A stretch of 64,000 nt of DNA from GCA-2731375 sp964631725. Its GTDB lineage: Bacteria; Pseudomonadota; Alphaproteobacteria; GCA-2731375. Under the pieces are notes generated by a model, which was not told the origin of the DNA, did not search any database, and saw nothing but the letters and a program-made list of their open reading frames with translations. The position numbers and the translations under genes were made by a program. The stretch is taken from positions 1 through 64,000 of the forward strand of contig CAZVYX010000004.1 of assembly GCA_964631725.1 (NCBI GenBank). Direction: 5' to 3'. Shown in pieces: positions 45,612 through 53,842 of the stretch. How positions within the stretch are numbered: position 1 is the stretch's first letter; each line of letters starts with the position of its first letter.

Positions 45612-45819
45612 CTGAATAAAGAAATGGCCGCGTCGATCACGACGCGGCCATTCCTAATGGTGAGAGCTGCGGATGGGGGGCCGCAGCCCTCGGCGCTTGC
45701 AGGGGATTGCAGCGCCAGGGGACTCTTCGGTGGCAATCCTTGGATGAACCACCTGACTACCGCCGTCCTATTCTGCTGGTGCTCGAACCAGATTGGGCAA
45801 GACGTTCGGCAGCGAATTT
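45612..45819 (-). ncRNA. Candidate FNR-controlled small RNA or attenuated leader
   Basis: The 458-base gap 45484-45941 contains no gene. On the minus strand a predicted transcript from about 45819 would hold, in order: single-stranded AGTCCCCT; hairpin 45716-45692 with a C-rich loop ATCCCC; hairpin 45687-45666 (GCTGCGG / CCGCAGC) with loop CCCCCCAT; and a perfect 13-bp terminator stem at 45652-45623 followed by TCTTTATT. C-rich loops are typical of anti-Shine-Dalgarno sRNAs in alphaproteobacteria, but I cannot match a named family. It could alternatively be a leader for the iron alcohol dehydrogenase, 130 bases further on. Confidence 0.45.
45623..45652 (-). terminator. Strong intrinsic terminator
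   Basis: AATGGCCGCGTCG (45623-45635) and CGACGCGGCCATT (45640-45652) form a perfect 13-bp stem with a four-base loop. On the minus strand it is followed by TCTTTATT, a U-rich tail; on the plus strand no T-run follows. Direction is therefore minus. Confidence 0.7.
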
Positions 45820-45825
45820 GTAGTA

Positions 45826-45867
45826 AAAATACAAAGGCGGGCGTTGTTCGACATTGATCTAAGTCAA
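45826..45867 (-). promoter_or_regulatory. FNR/FixK-type box and class II promoter
   Basis: TTGATCTAAGTCAA at 45854-45867 matches the FNR/FixK consensus TTGAT-N4-ATCAA with one mismatch. Read on the minus strand, a -10 element TATTTT lies at 45831-45826. A start at about 45819 puts the box centre at exactly -41.5, the class II activator position. This argues for oxygen-regulated transcription towards the iron alcohol dehydrogenase. Confidence 0.6.
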
Positions 45868-45941
45868 GCCAGCGCCTTTTTTCCTGGGCAATGCCGCCGC
45901 CTTACCCGGCTATACCCGCGACCGATGCAAGCTAGCTTGGG

Positions 45942-46289
45942 TTACTTGCGCCGCTCCCGACGAACACGGTCATCTTCCGCCTTCGCCTCGCCGTAAACAC
46001 CGCCCAGCATGCGCGCCAATTGGTTGCGCCCTTGCTCGACAGCCTGTTCCACGGCGGCAAGAATCTTGTCCGAGAGGCGCCGCTCATACCGGCTTTTACC
46101 GGTACTTTGGCGTATGTACTGCCGGACCTTGAGCCAATGGAGAACATCCTCCATTGCGCCCTCGTCCAAAACCTCGATCATCTTTTCCGTCGTCGCATTC
46201 TCAACCTCCGCGCCATGACGCGTGATCAATGCTTCTCCCGCATCGCGGATTTCCGCGTCAAATTCTTCCAGCGGTACTCGATCGGCCAT
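45942..46289 (-). CDS. Small hypothetical protein
   Basis: 115-residue soluble protein, strongly charged and helical: VPLEEFDAEIRDAGEALITRHGAEVENATTEKMIEVLDEGAMEDVLHWLKVRQYIRQS, ending in an Arg-rich tail (EDDRVRRERRK). No recognised domain; the pattern looks like a small regulatory or nucleic-acid-associated alphaproteobacterial protein. ATG at 46289 with AGGAAG upstream is preferred to the frame opening at 46319. Its stop lies 75 bases before the FNR box region, so its own transcript would need termination there. Confidence 0.6.
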   Translation of the reverse strand: MADRVPLEEFDAEIRDAGEALITRHGAEVENATTEKMIEVLDEGAMEDVLHWLKVRQYIRQSTGKSRYERRLSDKILAAVEQAVEQGRNQLARMLGGVYGEAKAEDDRVRRERRK

Positions 46290-46535
46290 AAATTCAAACT
46301 TCCTGGTTCGACGACGCAAAACTTGAGAGCCCTTCTTATGCGGATGGGCCCACGGCGGCGCAACGGCTGATTGTGCGCCAGTCAGGCAGGGAATTCGACC
46401 CCAATATACGCATTTGTATAGGATATTTCATATTTCATTAAGACCTCGCGGGCTAGGCTTGGGTGTGCAAGAGGCATGGCCATATTTCAGGTCAGAGCTA
46501 TCAAGAGCCATCATGAGTGCAAGAAAGAGTCCGTT

Positions 46536-47678
46536 ATGAGGGGCATGCTCGCAAAAGCTGTACAACAGCCCGTAAATGATTCCGAAGTAAGGGGATTGTT
46601 TAAGCTCGCGCACGAAAAATCGAAAGAGGGCCGGGAATCGCTCTACAACGCGATCGGTGACCTCTTCGAACGCCGTGCCAACGAACTGCAGTCCAACGAA
46701 CGCGAATTGATGATCGACATCCTGGAACGGTTGAGCCAGGAAGTGGAAATGTCGGTACGGGTCAATCTGGCCAATCGGCTGGCGGAGGAAGGCGATGCAC
46801 CTGGCGATCTTGTCCGCATGCTGGCCAATGACGACGTCCAGGTGGCCTACAAGATTCTGTCTTCCAGCCCGGTCCTGCACGACACCGATCTGATTGAAGT
46901 GGTGCGCCACCGCACCATGCAGCATCAATTGGCGGTGGCCATCCGCAAGGACGTCAGCGAGGAGGTCTCCGCCGCCCTGGTTGATACCGGAACGGAAGAC
47001 GTAATTGTAACCCTGCTGAATAACCAGGATGCCCGCATTTCTTCGGATGTTCTGGAATATCTGGCGGAAGAGTCCAAGCGCGTGGACAGTTATCAAAAAC
47101 CCATGGTGCGGCGTCCCGACCTGCCGTCGGATCTGGCCGAACGCATGTATTATTGGGTATCAGCCGCGGTCCGGAACTATATCGTCGAAAACTTCGACGT
47201 GGATATCGACAGCCTGGACGACCAGATGTCGGCAACGGTCAATGACGTGGTCGAGGCCAACGATGAAGAACCGACTGTCGCCGCCGAGCGCCTGGTTGAT
47301 CGTCTGTATGACGGCGGCAGTGTATCCGCCGAGTTTGCCCTGAAATCCCTGCATCAGGGACAGGTTTCGATTTTTGAATTCGCCTTCGCCAAGATGGTCG
47401 GCATCCGGCCGGTATTGGCACGGCGCATCATCTACGAACCGGGAGGCGAAGCCTTGGGGATCGCCGCCCGTGCGATCGGCCTGGAACGCTCGATCTATCT
47501 GCAGATCTATCAATTGACCCGCAAGGCCCGGGGCAGCGACAACCGTCTGTCCAAGGATGAAGTGGTCCGCTTGACCAAGTTCTATGAATCGATCACGCGT
47601 GAATCGGCATTTCTGGTTCTGCGTAAATGGCAGCGTGACCCGCGATATTTGAACGCCGTCCGGCAAATGAAAAATTAG
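46536..47678 (+). CDS. DUF2336 domain protein
   Basis: 380 residues of the DUF2336 family, found mainly in alphaproteobacteria and of unknown biochemical role. The sequence is nearly all helical with repeat-like units (SERELMIDILERLSQEVEMSVRVNLANRLAEE; NDDVQVAYKILSSSPVLHDTDLIEVVRHR; QDARISSDVLEYLAEES), resembling a HEAT-like helical solenoid. The C-terminus is LRKWQRDPRYLNAVRQ. ATG at 46536 with AGAAAGAG upstream is chosen; the frame opens at 46476. The gene directly precedes moaA on the same strand, separated by about 190 bases. Confidence 0.78.
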   Translation: MRGMLAKAVQQPVNDSEVRGLFKLAHEKSKEGRESLYNAIGDLFERRANELQSNERELMIDILERLSQEVEMSVRVNLANRLAEEGDAPGDLVRMLANDDVQVAYKILSSSPVLHDTDLIEVVRHRTMQHQLAVAIRKDVSEEVSAALVDTGTEDVIVTLLNNQDARISSDVLEYLAEESKRVDSYQKPMVRRPDLPSDLAERMYYWVSAAVRNYIVENFDVDIDSLDDQMSATVNDVVEANDEEPTVAAERLVDRLYDGGSVSAEFALKSLHQGQVSIFEFAFAKMVGIRPVLARRIIYEPGGEALGIAARAIGLERSIYLQIYQLTRKARGSDNRLSKDEVVRLTKFYESITRESAFLVLRKWQRDPRYLNAVRQMKN

Positions 47679-47869
47679 CCCGCCAGAACCTTTGATGCCT
47701 GCCAAGAGCGATTGAAATCCGGCAAAAATAAAACTGCCAATATGCCGCAGGGCATTGCATAATCAGACAGGTTATAAACTATCGGGTCGATGCCTCGGCC
47801 TGTGGTTCTGCTTGTCTTTTGGGCAGGCTGGATTTTTTGTCTTAGGGAATGCTCGGGGGCGAACCTCCA
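47679..47869 (+). promoter_or_regulatory. Intergenic region before moaA, weak hairpin-T-run
   Basis: No gene. A possible weak terminator for the DUF2336 gene: GCCTG (47798-47802) pairs with CAGGC (47824-47828) around a 21-base loop, followed by TTTTTT at 47833-47838. I looked for a molybdenum-cofactor riboswitch ahead of moaA and could not match one. Confidence 0.3.
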
Positions 47870-48904
47870 ATGTCTGACAACACGTTGATTGAACCAACCC
47901 AGGCTGGTCGCGATTTGATCGACCCCCATGGCCGTCGCGTCGATTACCTGCGCGTTTCGGTCACCGACCGCTGTGACTTCCGATGCGCTTACTGCATGTC
48001 GGAAGATATGTCATTTCTGCCCAAGGCCGAGGTTCTGAGCCTTGAGGAACTGGAACGGTTGTGCCGCACTTTTATCGGATTGGGCGTACGAAAACTGCGC
48101 ATTACCGGCGGTGAGCCTCTGGTACGGCGCAACGTGATGTGGCTTTTCCAGCAATTGGGCCGGAATCTGGATTCAGGCGCCCTGGATGAATTGACCGTTA
48201 CCACCAACGGATCACAGTTGTCCCGCTATGCCACCGGCCTATACGAAGCCGGAGTGCGCCGGATCAATGTCTCCCTGGACACGCTCAATCCCGACAAGTT
48301 TCTGGCCATTACCCGTTGGGGCAAATTCGAACGGGTGATGGCCGGCATAGATGCCGCGCTGGATGCCGGTCTGGCGGTCAAGCTCAATGCCGTTGCCATG
48401 CGTAATTTCAATGAAGACGAGTTGGATCGGATGCTCACTTGGTGCGGCGAGCGCGGCATGGACATGACCCTGATCGAAGCGATGCCATTGGGAGATATCG
48501 GACTGAACCGGGCGGATCAGCATCTTTCCCTGGCGGAAGTACGGCAAGACCTGGAACAAAACTGGACATTGCAGCCAAACGATCACCGAACCGGCGGACC
48601 GGCCAGTTACGTCACCGTGGCCGAGACCGGACAGCGCCTGGGCTTCATTACGCCGTTGAGCCATAATTTTTGCGAGTCTTGCAACCGGGTGCGCCTGACT
48701 TGCACCGGCACCTTGTTCATGTGTCTTGGCCAGGACGACGCCGCCGATTTGCGCGCGCCGCTGCGGGCCTCGGCCGACGACAGCCTTCTTGTCCAGGCCA
48801 TCCAAGACGCCATCGCCCGCAAGCCAAAGGGTCATGATTTCATCATCGGCCGCGACCAAGCAGATCCCGCCGTTGCCCGCCATATGAGCGTGACTGGCGG
48901 CTAG
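47870..48904 (+). CDS. moaA: GTP 3',8-cyclase (molybdenum cofactor biosynthesis protein A)
   Basis: 344-residue radical-SAM enzyme that, with MoaC, converts GTP to the cyclic pterin precursor of molybdenum cofactor. The N-terminal cluster motif is CDFRCAYC (CX3CX2C, about residue 35). Then LRITGGEPLVRRN (SAM-binding GGEP), TTNGSQLSRYA, and the C-terminal cluster motif CESCNRVRLTCTGTLFMC. The protein ends in the essential GG (SVTGG). The frame opens at 47849 with an extra 7 residues; the ATG at 47870 is chosen by homology. No moaC or other cofactor gene is adjacent. Confidence 0.97.
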   Translation: MSDNTLIEPTQAGRDLIDPHGRRVDYLRVSVTDRCDFRCAYCMSEDMSFLPKAEVLSLEELERLCRTFIGLGVRKLRITGGEPLVRRNVMWLFQQLGRNLDSGALDELTVTTNGSQLSRYATGLYEAGVRRINVSLDTLNPDKFLAITRWGKFERVMAGIDAALDAGLAVKLNAVAMRNFNEDELDRMLTWCGERGMDMTLIEAMPLGDIGLNRADQHLSLAEVRQDLEQNWTLQPNDHRTGGPASYVTVAETGQRLGFITPLSHNFCESCNRVRLTCTGTLFMCLGQDDAADLRAPLRASADDSLLVQAIQDAIARKPKGHDFIIGRDQADPAVARHMSVTGG

Positions 48905-48950
48905 CGCCGAGTTTGCCATCCTGCCCGGCCCACGCATTTCACCATCCGGT

Positions 48951-50525
48951 ATGCTAGGGACCTGCCGTCCGCCATCAAATATACGCATCCCACTCCGCGG
49001 CGCGGCGTCAAATCCCGATGGCGCCCATGGGGCTTCCAAATGTTGGCTGATTTTATTCGCCCTCGTTGCCGGATTTTGCTGGCCAGCCCTGTCCGGAACC
49101 GCCTGGGCGGTCGACGCCTTGATCGTGGCCCAGGCGGATATCAATACCAAGATCAGCGGCAAGGCACCGCCGCCACGCCGGGCGATCCATTTGAGCGTGC
49201 CCTATTTGGACAACGCCCTGTCACCGGCCGCGGCATCCACCGTCCGCGCCATCCGGGAAAACGTACCGCGCCTCGTCCGTGAGGACCTGGGACAAACCAT
49301 TGCCGGCGACAACCGCGATGTCCGTGCGGCGGCGCAGGCCGTGGCGCGCTACGAACGCGCCGCCGATCGGGGCTATGTCATGGCGCATTACAATCTCGGC
49401 CGCGCCCTGGCGGAAGGCGGCGGTGTCAAACGCGATTTTCGCGGCGCTTTGCAGAATTTCTCCACCGCGGCCCGGCTGGGCAATGTGCCCGCCATGCTGC
49501 GTCTGGCGGAATTCCACCTTGCCGGCCTTGGCACGCCCAAGGATCGGGTTGAGGCGCTGGCCCTGTACTATGTCGCCGCCAGTATTGATGAACAGGGAGC
49601 CGAGCGCGCAAGATCGCTGCTGGCCTTACACCTGAACAACGCGGAACTGGAAGAGGCGCGTGAACGGACCCGCGAAATCAGGACACAGATGCCCCGTATC
49701 GACTTGGTGCTGCAACGCACCAAGGAGCAGGACCTTCTGGCAGCCGCGGCGGAAGGCGATATCGACAAGGTCAATGACCTGATCGAGGATGGCGTGGACG
49801 CCAATGCCATCAACAGTCTGGGCCGAACCGGCATCATCGCCGCCGCCTGGCGCGGCCATCACGATGTGGTCAAATCGTTGCTTGAAGCTGGCGTGGATAT
49901 CGACGCGGTCGACAATCAGGGCGGAACCGCCCTGACGTGGGCCGCAGTCAACGGTCATACCAGAATCGTCGCACTCTTGCTGCGGGAATCGGCCCTGGTT
50001 GACGCTCGGGACAACAAGGGCGCGACACCTCTGATACGGGCCGCCTGGAATGGTCATGCCGTAGTCGTCGGGTTACTGATGGATGCCGGTGCCGACGTCA
50101 ATGCGGTGGATGACAGCGGCAATACGGCCATGGATCGCGCCACTTCCATGGACGAGCGAAATATTGTCCAAATTCTCCAGGCCGGGCCGACGCAGAAGGG
50201 CACCTTGGCCGTGGCCCTGCTTGAAAACGAAGACGGCGGCCTGGGTGCCGTGGCCATTCTGGGCCAACTGGGACCCGGCAGGGATGTCGTTTTGGATAAG
50301 GCCAACCAATTATTTGAGATTGACCGAAGCGGCGGAACCAAGAGCCGTATTGCCACAAGAGAGGAACTTGAAGCGCTGTTCGGCTCCGTCCTAACCGACC
50401 TGCCTCCCGACCCGACCAAGGATGACAATGACAATGGCTTGCCGGAAGAATGGCTCATTATCTTGATCGCCGCGCTGATAGTTCTGGCGGTTGCGGCGCT
50501 CGTCTGGTTCGTCATCTTCAGGTAG
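48951..50525 (+). CDS. Periplasmic Sel1/ankyrin protein with C-terminal membrane anchor
   Basis: 524 residues. A signal or membrane segment lies at about 30-53 (CWLILFALVAGFCWPALSGTAWA). The body has a conserved start (RRAIHLSVPYLDNALSPAAAS, about 76-96), then Sel1/TPR-like repeats (AQAVARYERAADRGYVMAHYNLGRALAEGGGV; RLGNVPAMLRLAEFHLAGLG), and five to six ankyrin-type repeats from about 262 (GRTGIIAAAWRGHHDVVKSLLEAGVD; GGTALTWAAVNGHTRIVALLLRE; GATPLIRAAWNGHAVVVGLLMDAGAD). A TSP3-like Asp/Asn motif (KDDNDNGLPEEW) comes just before a C-terminal membrane helix. It is a paralog of the next gene but with the anchor at the other end. Confidence 0.85.
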   Translation: MLGTCRPPSNIRIPLRGAASNPDGAHGASKCWLILFALVAGFCWPALSGTAWAVDALIVAQADINTKISGKAPPPRRAIHLSVPYLDNALSPAAASTVRAIRENVPRLVREDLGQTIAGDNRDVRAAAQAVARYERAADRGYVMAHYNLGRALAEGGGVKRDFRGALQNFSTAARLGNVPAMLRLAEFHLAGLGTPKDRVEALALYYVAASIDEQGAERARSLLALHLNNAELEEARERTREIRTQMPRIDLVLQRTKEQDLLAAAAEGDIDKVNDLIEDGVDANAINSLGRTGIIAAAWRGHHDVVKSLLEAGVDIDAVDNQGGTALTWAAVNGHTRIVALLLRESALVDARDNKGATPLIRAAWNGHAVVVGLLMDAGADVNAVDDSGNTAMDRATSMDERNIVQILQAGPTQKGTLAVALLENEDGGLGAVAILGQLGPGRDVVLDKANQLFEIDRSGGTKSRIATREELEALFGSVLTDLPPDPTKDDNDNGLPEEWLIILIAALIVLAVAALVWFVIFR

Positions 50526-50612
50526 TCGAATATTTCAATCGACATAACATTGAAATATTCCGCAGTTTGCCACAGATTATTATGAACAAGGTGGAGCAGC
50601 GGCCCGGCAACA

Positions 50613-52382
50613 ATGATCGCGGTTGAACACGATAGCCCCACGCCTGGGCAACTGCATATCCTGGATTGGCCATTGGCCATCTTGGGCGCATCCGGCGTGC
50701 ATGTGGTGCTCCTATACGGCTTGATCGGTTTCCTGCATAGCCCGACATTGGATCCACCACCGACCATCGAAATCGAGCTCGTGACCCTGGCGCCGGACCT
50801 TGAGCCGGAGCAACACTCGGCCGAGACCGCACCAGTACCGCGGACCAAGCCCAAAACCCCGCGCAAGGAAACCTTGACGCCGGATCAGACAATAGATGCA
50901 TCGGATCCCAATAAACCAAACCCCGCCAAGCCCAAACTTGTTCCGCCAACACCGAACAAACCGGAGGCTGAACCGGCGGCCCCCACAAAACCTGCCGTGA
51001 AACCAAAGACCCGGCTAGAACCCGAAGTGAAAACCGCGGTGGCGCCTGAACCGGCGGTGGAACCGCAAACCCAACCGGCCCCCAAGGCAAAGACCCAGTC
51101 CCAACAAGAGGCCAAGACGATCCGACCATCGTTATCCAAATCCGAGGCGGAAATAGAGACACGGTCGAACTCCAGGGCAAAAGCGAAAACCGCGACCAAA
51201 ACCAAACCAAAACCGCTGGAGCCATCCAAAGCCAAGGCGAAAGCCAAGGCAAAAGCCAAGGCGAAACGACTGGCCCGGCGAACGCGCAGGGCGAAAGCGC
51301 CACCAACACCCAGGCAGGAGGCAAAAAAGAATGCGCAGCAGCGGGCAATCCATCACAGCATTCCCTATCTGGACGATGCCGTGTCGCCGGCCGCCGCCAC
51401 CGCCATCCGCACAGCACGGCAAGGCAACAACCGCATCGTCCATGAAGATATCAGCCACTACACGAACCAGACCGGAAACCAGTCACGAGCCGCCCAACGG
51501 GCGGCCGAACGCTATCAGCTTGCCGCCGATCAGGGTTACGTCAGCGCGCTCTATAACCTCGCCCGCGCACAGGCGAGCGGAATTGGGGCACCACAGGATT
51601 TTGAGAAGGCGGTCATCAATTTTGGCAAGGCGGCCAAGCTGGGCAACATCCCCGCCATGCTACGCTTAGCGGAATTGCGCCTGGCCGGTCTCGGCGGGCC
51701 CGAGGACCGGGTTGCCGCGCAGGCGTTGTACTTTGTCGCCGCCGGCATCGAGACCGTAGAACAGGGCGGCAACGATGGCGGCGCCACCCGGTCCAAGACG
51801 TTGCTGGCAACCCATTTGGACAACACACAGCTAGAACAGGCCCGCGAAATGGCCCGCCGCCTGCGCGCTGAAATGCCGGCCACCGACCTACAATCGCAAC
51901 TGAGCAAGGAGCAGGCGCTGCTGGCAGCCGCCGCGAACGGAGATCTGGAGGTCGTCGAAGCCTCTCTTAAGAACGGTGTTGACGCCAACGCCATTGATGA
52001 GTTGGGCCGCACGGCCGTGGTCTCCGCGGCCTGGCGGGGCCACAAGCGCGTCATCCAGGTATTAATCGATTCTGGTATCGAGATCGACGCCGCCGACAAT
52101 CAGGGGCGCACGGCGCTAACCTGGGCCGCGATCAATGGCTACCCGGAAATCGTCAGCAAGCTGCTTGCCGAAGTCGCGACGGTTGACGTACGGGATGAAG
52201 ATGGTCTGACGCCATTAATCCGCGCCGCGTGGAATGGCCATGAAGAGATCGTCGCGGCGCTGATCGCCGGCGCGGCGGATGTCAACGCAACCGACAAGAA
52301 CGGCATTACCGCCCTGCGCCGGGCCGAAACGCAGAATGAGGCACGCATTGTTGAAATGCTGCGCGCGGCCGGCGCGCGTTGA
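50613..52382 (+). CDS. TonB-like N-terminus fused to Sel1/ankyrin repeats
   Basis: 589 residues. The N-terminus resembles TonB: a membrane helix at about 19-41 with a histidine in SGVHVVLLYG (His30), then IEIELVTLAPDLEPEQ, close to the TonB stretch that follows its helix. A Pro/Lys/Ala-rich segment (about 65-240) is built of PK-type and AKAKAK units, long enough to cross part of the periplasm. No TonB C-terminal receptor-contacting domain follows; instead there is the conserved RAIHHSIPYLDDAVSPAAA, Sel1-like repeats and ankyrin repeats from about 430 (GRTALTWAAINGYPEIVSKLL). A second copy of the body of the preceding gene, with a different anchor. Confidence 0.85.
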   Translation: MIAVEHDSPTPGQLHILDWPLAILGASGVHVVLLYGLIGFLHSPTLDPPPTIEIELVTLAPDLEPEQHSAETAPVPRTKPKTPRKETLTPDQTIDASDPNKPNPAKPKLVPPTPNKPEAEPAAPTKPAVKPKTRLEPEVKTAVAPEPAVEPQTQPAPKAKTQSQQEAKTIRPSLSKSEAEIETRSNSRAKAKTATKTKPKPLEPSKAKAKAKAKAKAKRLARRTRRAKAPPTPRQEAKKNAQQRAIHHSIPYLDDAVSPAAATAIRTARQGNNRIVHEDISHYTNQTGNQSRAAQRAAERYQLAADQGYVSALYNLARAQASGIGAPQDFEKAVINFGKAAKLGNIPAMLRLAELRLAGLGGPEDRVAAQALYFVAAGIETVEQGGNDGGATRSKTLLATHLDNTQLEQAREMARRLRAEMPATDLQSQLSKEQALLAAAANGDLEVVEASLKNGVDANAIDELGRTAVVSAAWRGHKRVIQVLIDSGIEIDAADNQGRTALTWAAINGYPEIVSKLLAEVATVDVRDEDGLTPLIRAAWNGHEEIVAALIAGAADVNATDKNGITALRRAETQNEARIVEMLRAAGAR

Positions 52383-52432
52383 ACCATGTGGGAAACCGAC
52401 AGAACAGTTCAGCGCGGGACAAGACCTTGTAG

Positions 52433-52927
52433 CTATCGGAGGTCTATGCGGTGGGCGTAGCTTTTCCCGTCACTAACAGTGATCTGCCGGAAGCCCAGCA
52501 TTTTCGCCAAATCGAAGAATGTGAACAAATCCTCGACCGCCATATTTCGGAACAACGCGCTGCCTCTGGCCGAAGCCGTCAATTGTGCCATCACGGCACG
52601 GGCCCGAAACAATGTGGCGAAGGTGTGTTCATCCAAACCGACGATGATCAGCTTGTCGGCCTCGTTGCCCTTGGCGAATATGGCGAATCGCGGCGGATAT
52701 TGCAGCTGCCGCTGGCCGGAAGTCTGCGCCACGACAAAGCCGATCCGGGTTTCCCGGTTGGCGCTGTCCATGGCGGGAGAGCGTGCATGGTAAACTTCCT
52801 GGCTGGTAATGGCGGGATAGTAATAACCGGCGTGGTGTTCCGCCGCCCATGCAACCGACGGAACGATTAGGAACCGGCAGAACAGCAGGCCGATCAAAAG
52901 AGCGGCCGTTAACTTTCGGCGCAGCAT
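52433..52927 (-). CDS. Secreted hypothetical protein
   Basis: 164 residues with a signal peptide (LTAALLIGLLFCRFLIVPSVAWA, cut near residue 28). The mature part starts AEHHAGYYYPAITSQEVYHARS and contains RFAIFAKGNEADKLIIVGLDEHTFATLFRARAVMAQLTA, ending in FRQITVSDGKSYAHRIDL. No domain I can name; similar proteins lie next to NAD kinase genes in related alphaproteobacteria as I recall, but I could not verify this. It is divergent from nadK, with the 147-base gap 52928-53074 holding no gene. Confidence 0.6.
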   Translation of the reverse strand: MLRRKLTAALLIGLLFCRFLIVPSVAWAAEHHAGYYYPAITSQEVYHARSPAMDSANRETRIGFVVAQTSGQRQLQYPPRFAIFAKGNEADKLIIVGLDEHTFATLFRARAVMAQLTASARGSALFRNMAVEDLFTFFDLAKMLGFRQITVSDGKSYAHRIDLR

Positions 52928-53074
52928 ATTTTCTTCCCTATGGCATCCCGGTTATCTGTCATTATGTAGCCGTGGCCATGATTTGGCCAACCATGTCTGA
53001 CGAAAGCAACGCGTGGCTGTATGCTGGAACTTGGACGTGGGACGTTTGCGAAGATCAAGGATGGTGGATAGCGG

Positions 53075-53842
53075 ATGGCCCGCGACAAATTGACATTCAT
53101 GGCGAGCGATACGCCGCAAGCCGGTGAGGCCTTGCGGCAACTGCGCCAGCGCTATGACGACGTGGGAACCGAAAAGGCCGACGTTATTGTCGCCCTCGGC
53201 GGCGACGGCTATATGCTTAGCGTGCTGCATGAGACACGCGACCTGTCCTTGCCGATTTACGGCATGAACCAGGGCACGGTCGGCTTTTTGATGAACGCAT
53301 TTTCGCTCGACGATCTGCCGAACCGGTTGCTATCGGCGCAAAGGGCCCTGGTACACCCCCTGGCCATGACCGCAAGGGATGCGGCCGGCACCGTCCATCA
53401 GGCCATTGCCATCAATGAGGTATCGGTATTCCGCGAGACCCGCCAGGCGGCCAAGATCAGCATCACGATCGATGGCCAGGTGCGCCTTGATGAATTGGTC
53501 TGCGACGGCGTCCTTGTCGCCACGCCGGCGGGCAGTACCGCCTATAACCTGTCCGCCCACGGCCCAATTTTGCCGCTGGAGGCGGATGTTCTTGCCCTGA
53601 CCCCAATATCGGCCTTCCGGCCCCGCCGATGGCGCGGCGCGCTGTTGCCCGCGTCGGCCAAGGTCCGTTTTGATGTCTTGGAGCCGGACAAACGCCCGGT
53701 CTCCGTCGTCGCCGACAATCAGGAATTCCGCACGGTCGTTCAGATCGAGGTTGCCGAGGATCGGACGACCGAACTGCACCTGTTGTTCGATCCGGAGCAT
53801 AATCTGGAAGAACGCATCCTAAACGAACAATTCATTCCATGA
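53075..53842 (+). CDS. nadK: NAD kinase
   Basis: 255-residue NAD kinase that makes NADP+ from NAD+ and ATP. The catalytic GGDGYML (about residue 48) lies in VIVALGGDGYMLSV, then NQGTVGFLMN, the LDELVCDGVLVATPAGSTAYNLSAHGPILPLEADVLALTPISAFRPRRWRG NAD-binding core, and SVVADNQEF. The N-terminus is short (LTFMASDTPQAGEALRQL), as in many alphaproteobacterial NAD kinases. It is first in a unit whose next gene starts four bases before its stop (ATGA at 53839), so it is coupled to the catabolic genes downstream. Confidence 0.95.
   Translation: MARDKLTFMASDTPQAGEALRQLRQRYDDVGTEKADVIVALGGDGYMLSVLHETRDLSLPIYGMNQGTVGFLMNAFSLDDLPNRLLSAQRALVHPLAMTARDAAGTVHQAIAINEVSVFRETRQAAKISITIDGQVRLDELVCDGVLVATPAGSTAYNLSAHGPILPLEADVLALTPISAFRPRRWRGALLPASAKVRFDVLEPDKRPVSVVADNQEFRTVVQIEVAEDRTTELHLLFDPEHNLEERILNEQFIP

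Noticed and set aside
45624..45857. A 77-residue frame in the intergenic region
   Set aside because: It runs through the 13-bp terminator stem and the other hairpins and has no ribosome site.
47679..47869. Molybdenum-cofactor riboswitch ahead of moaA
   Set aside because: I could not place its conserved stems; only a weak hairpin with a T-run is visible.
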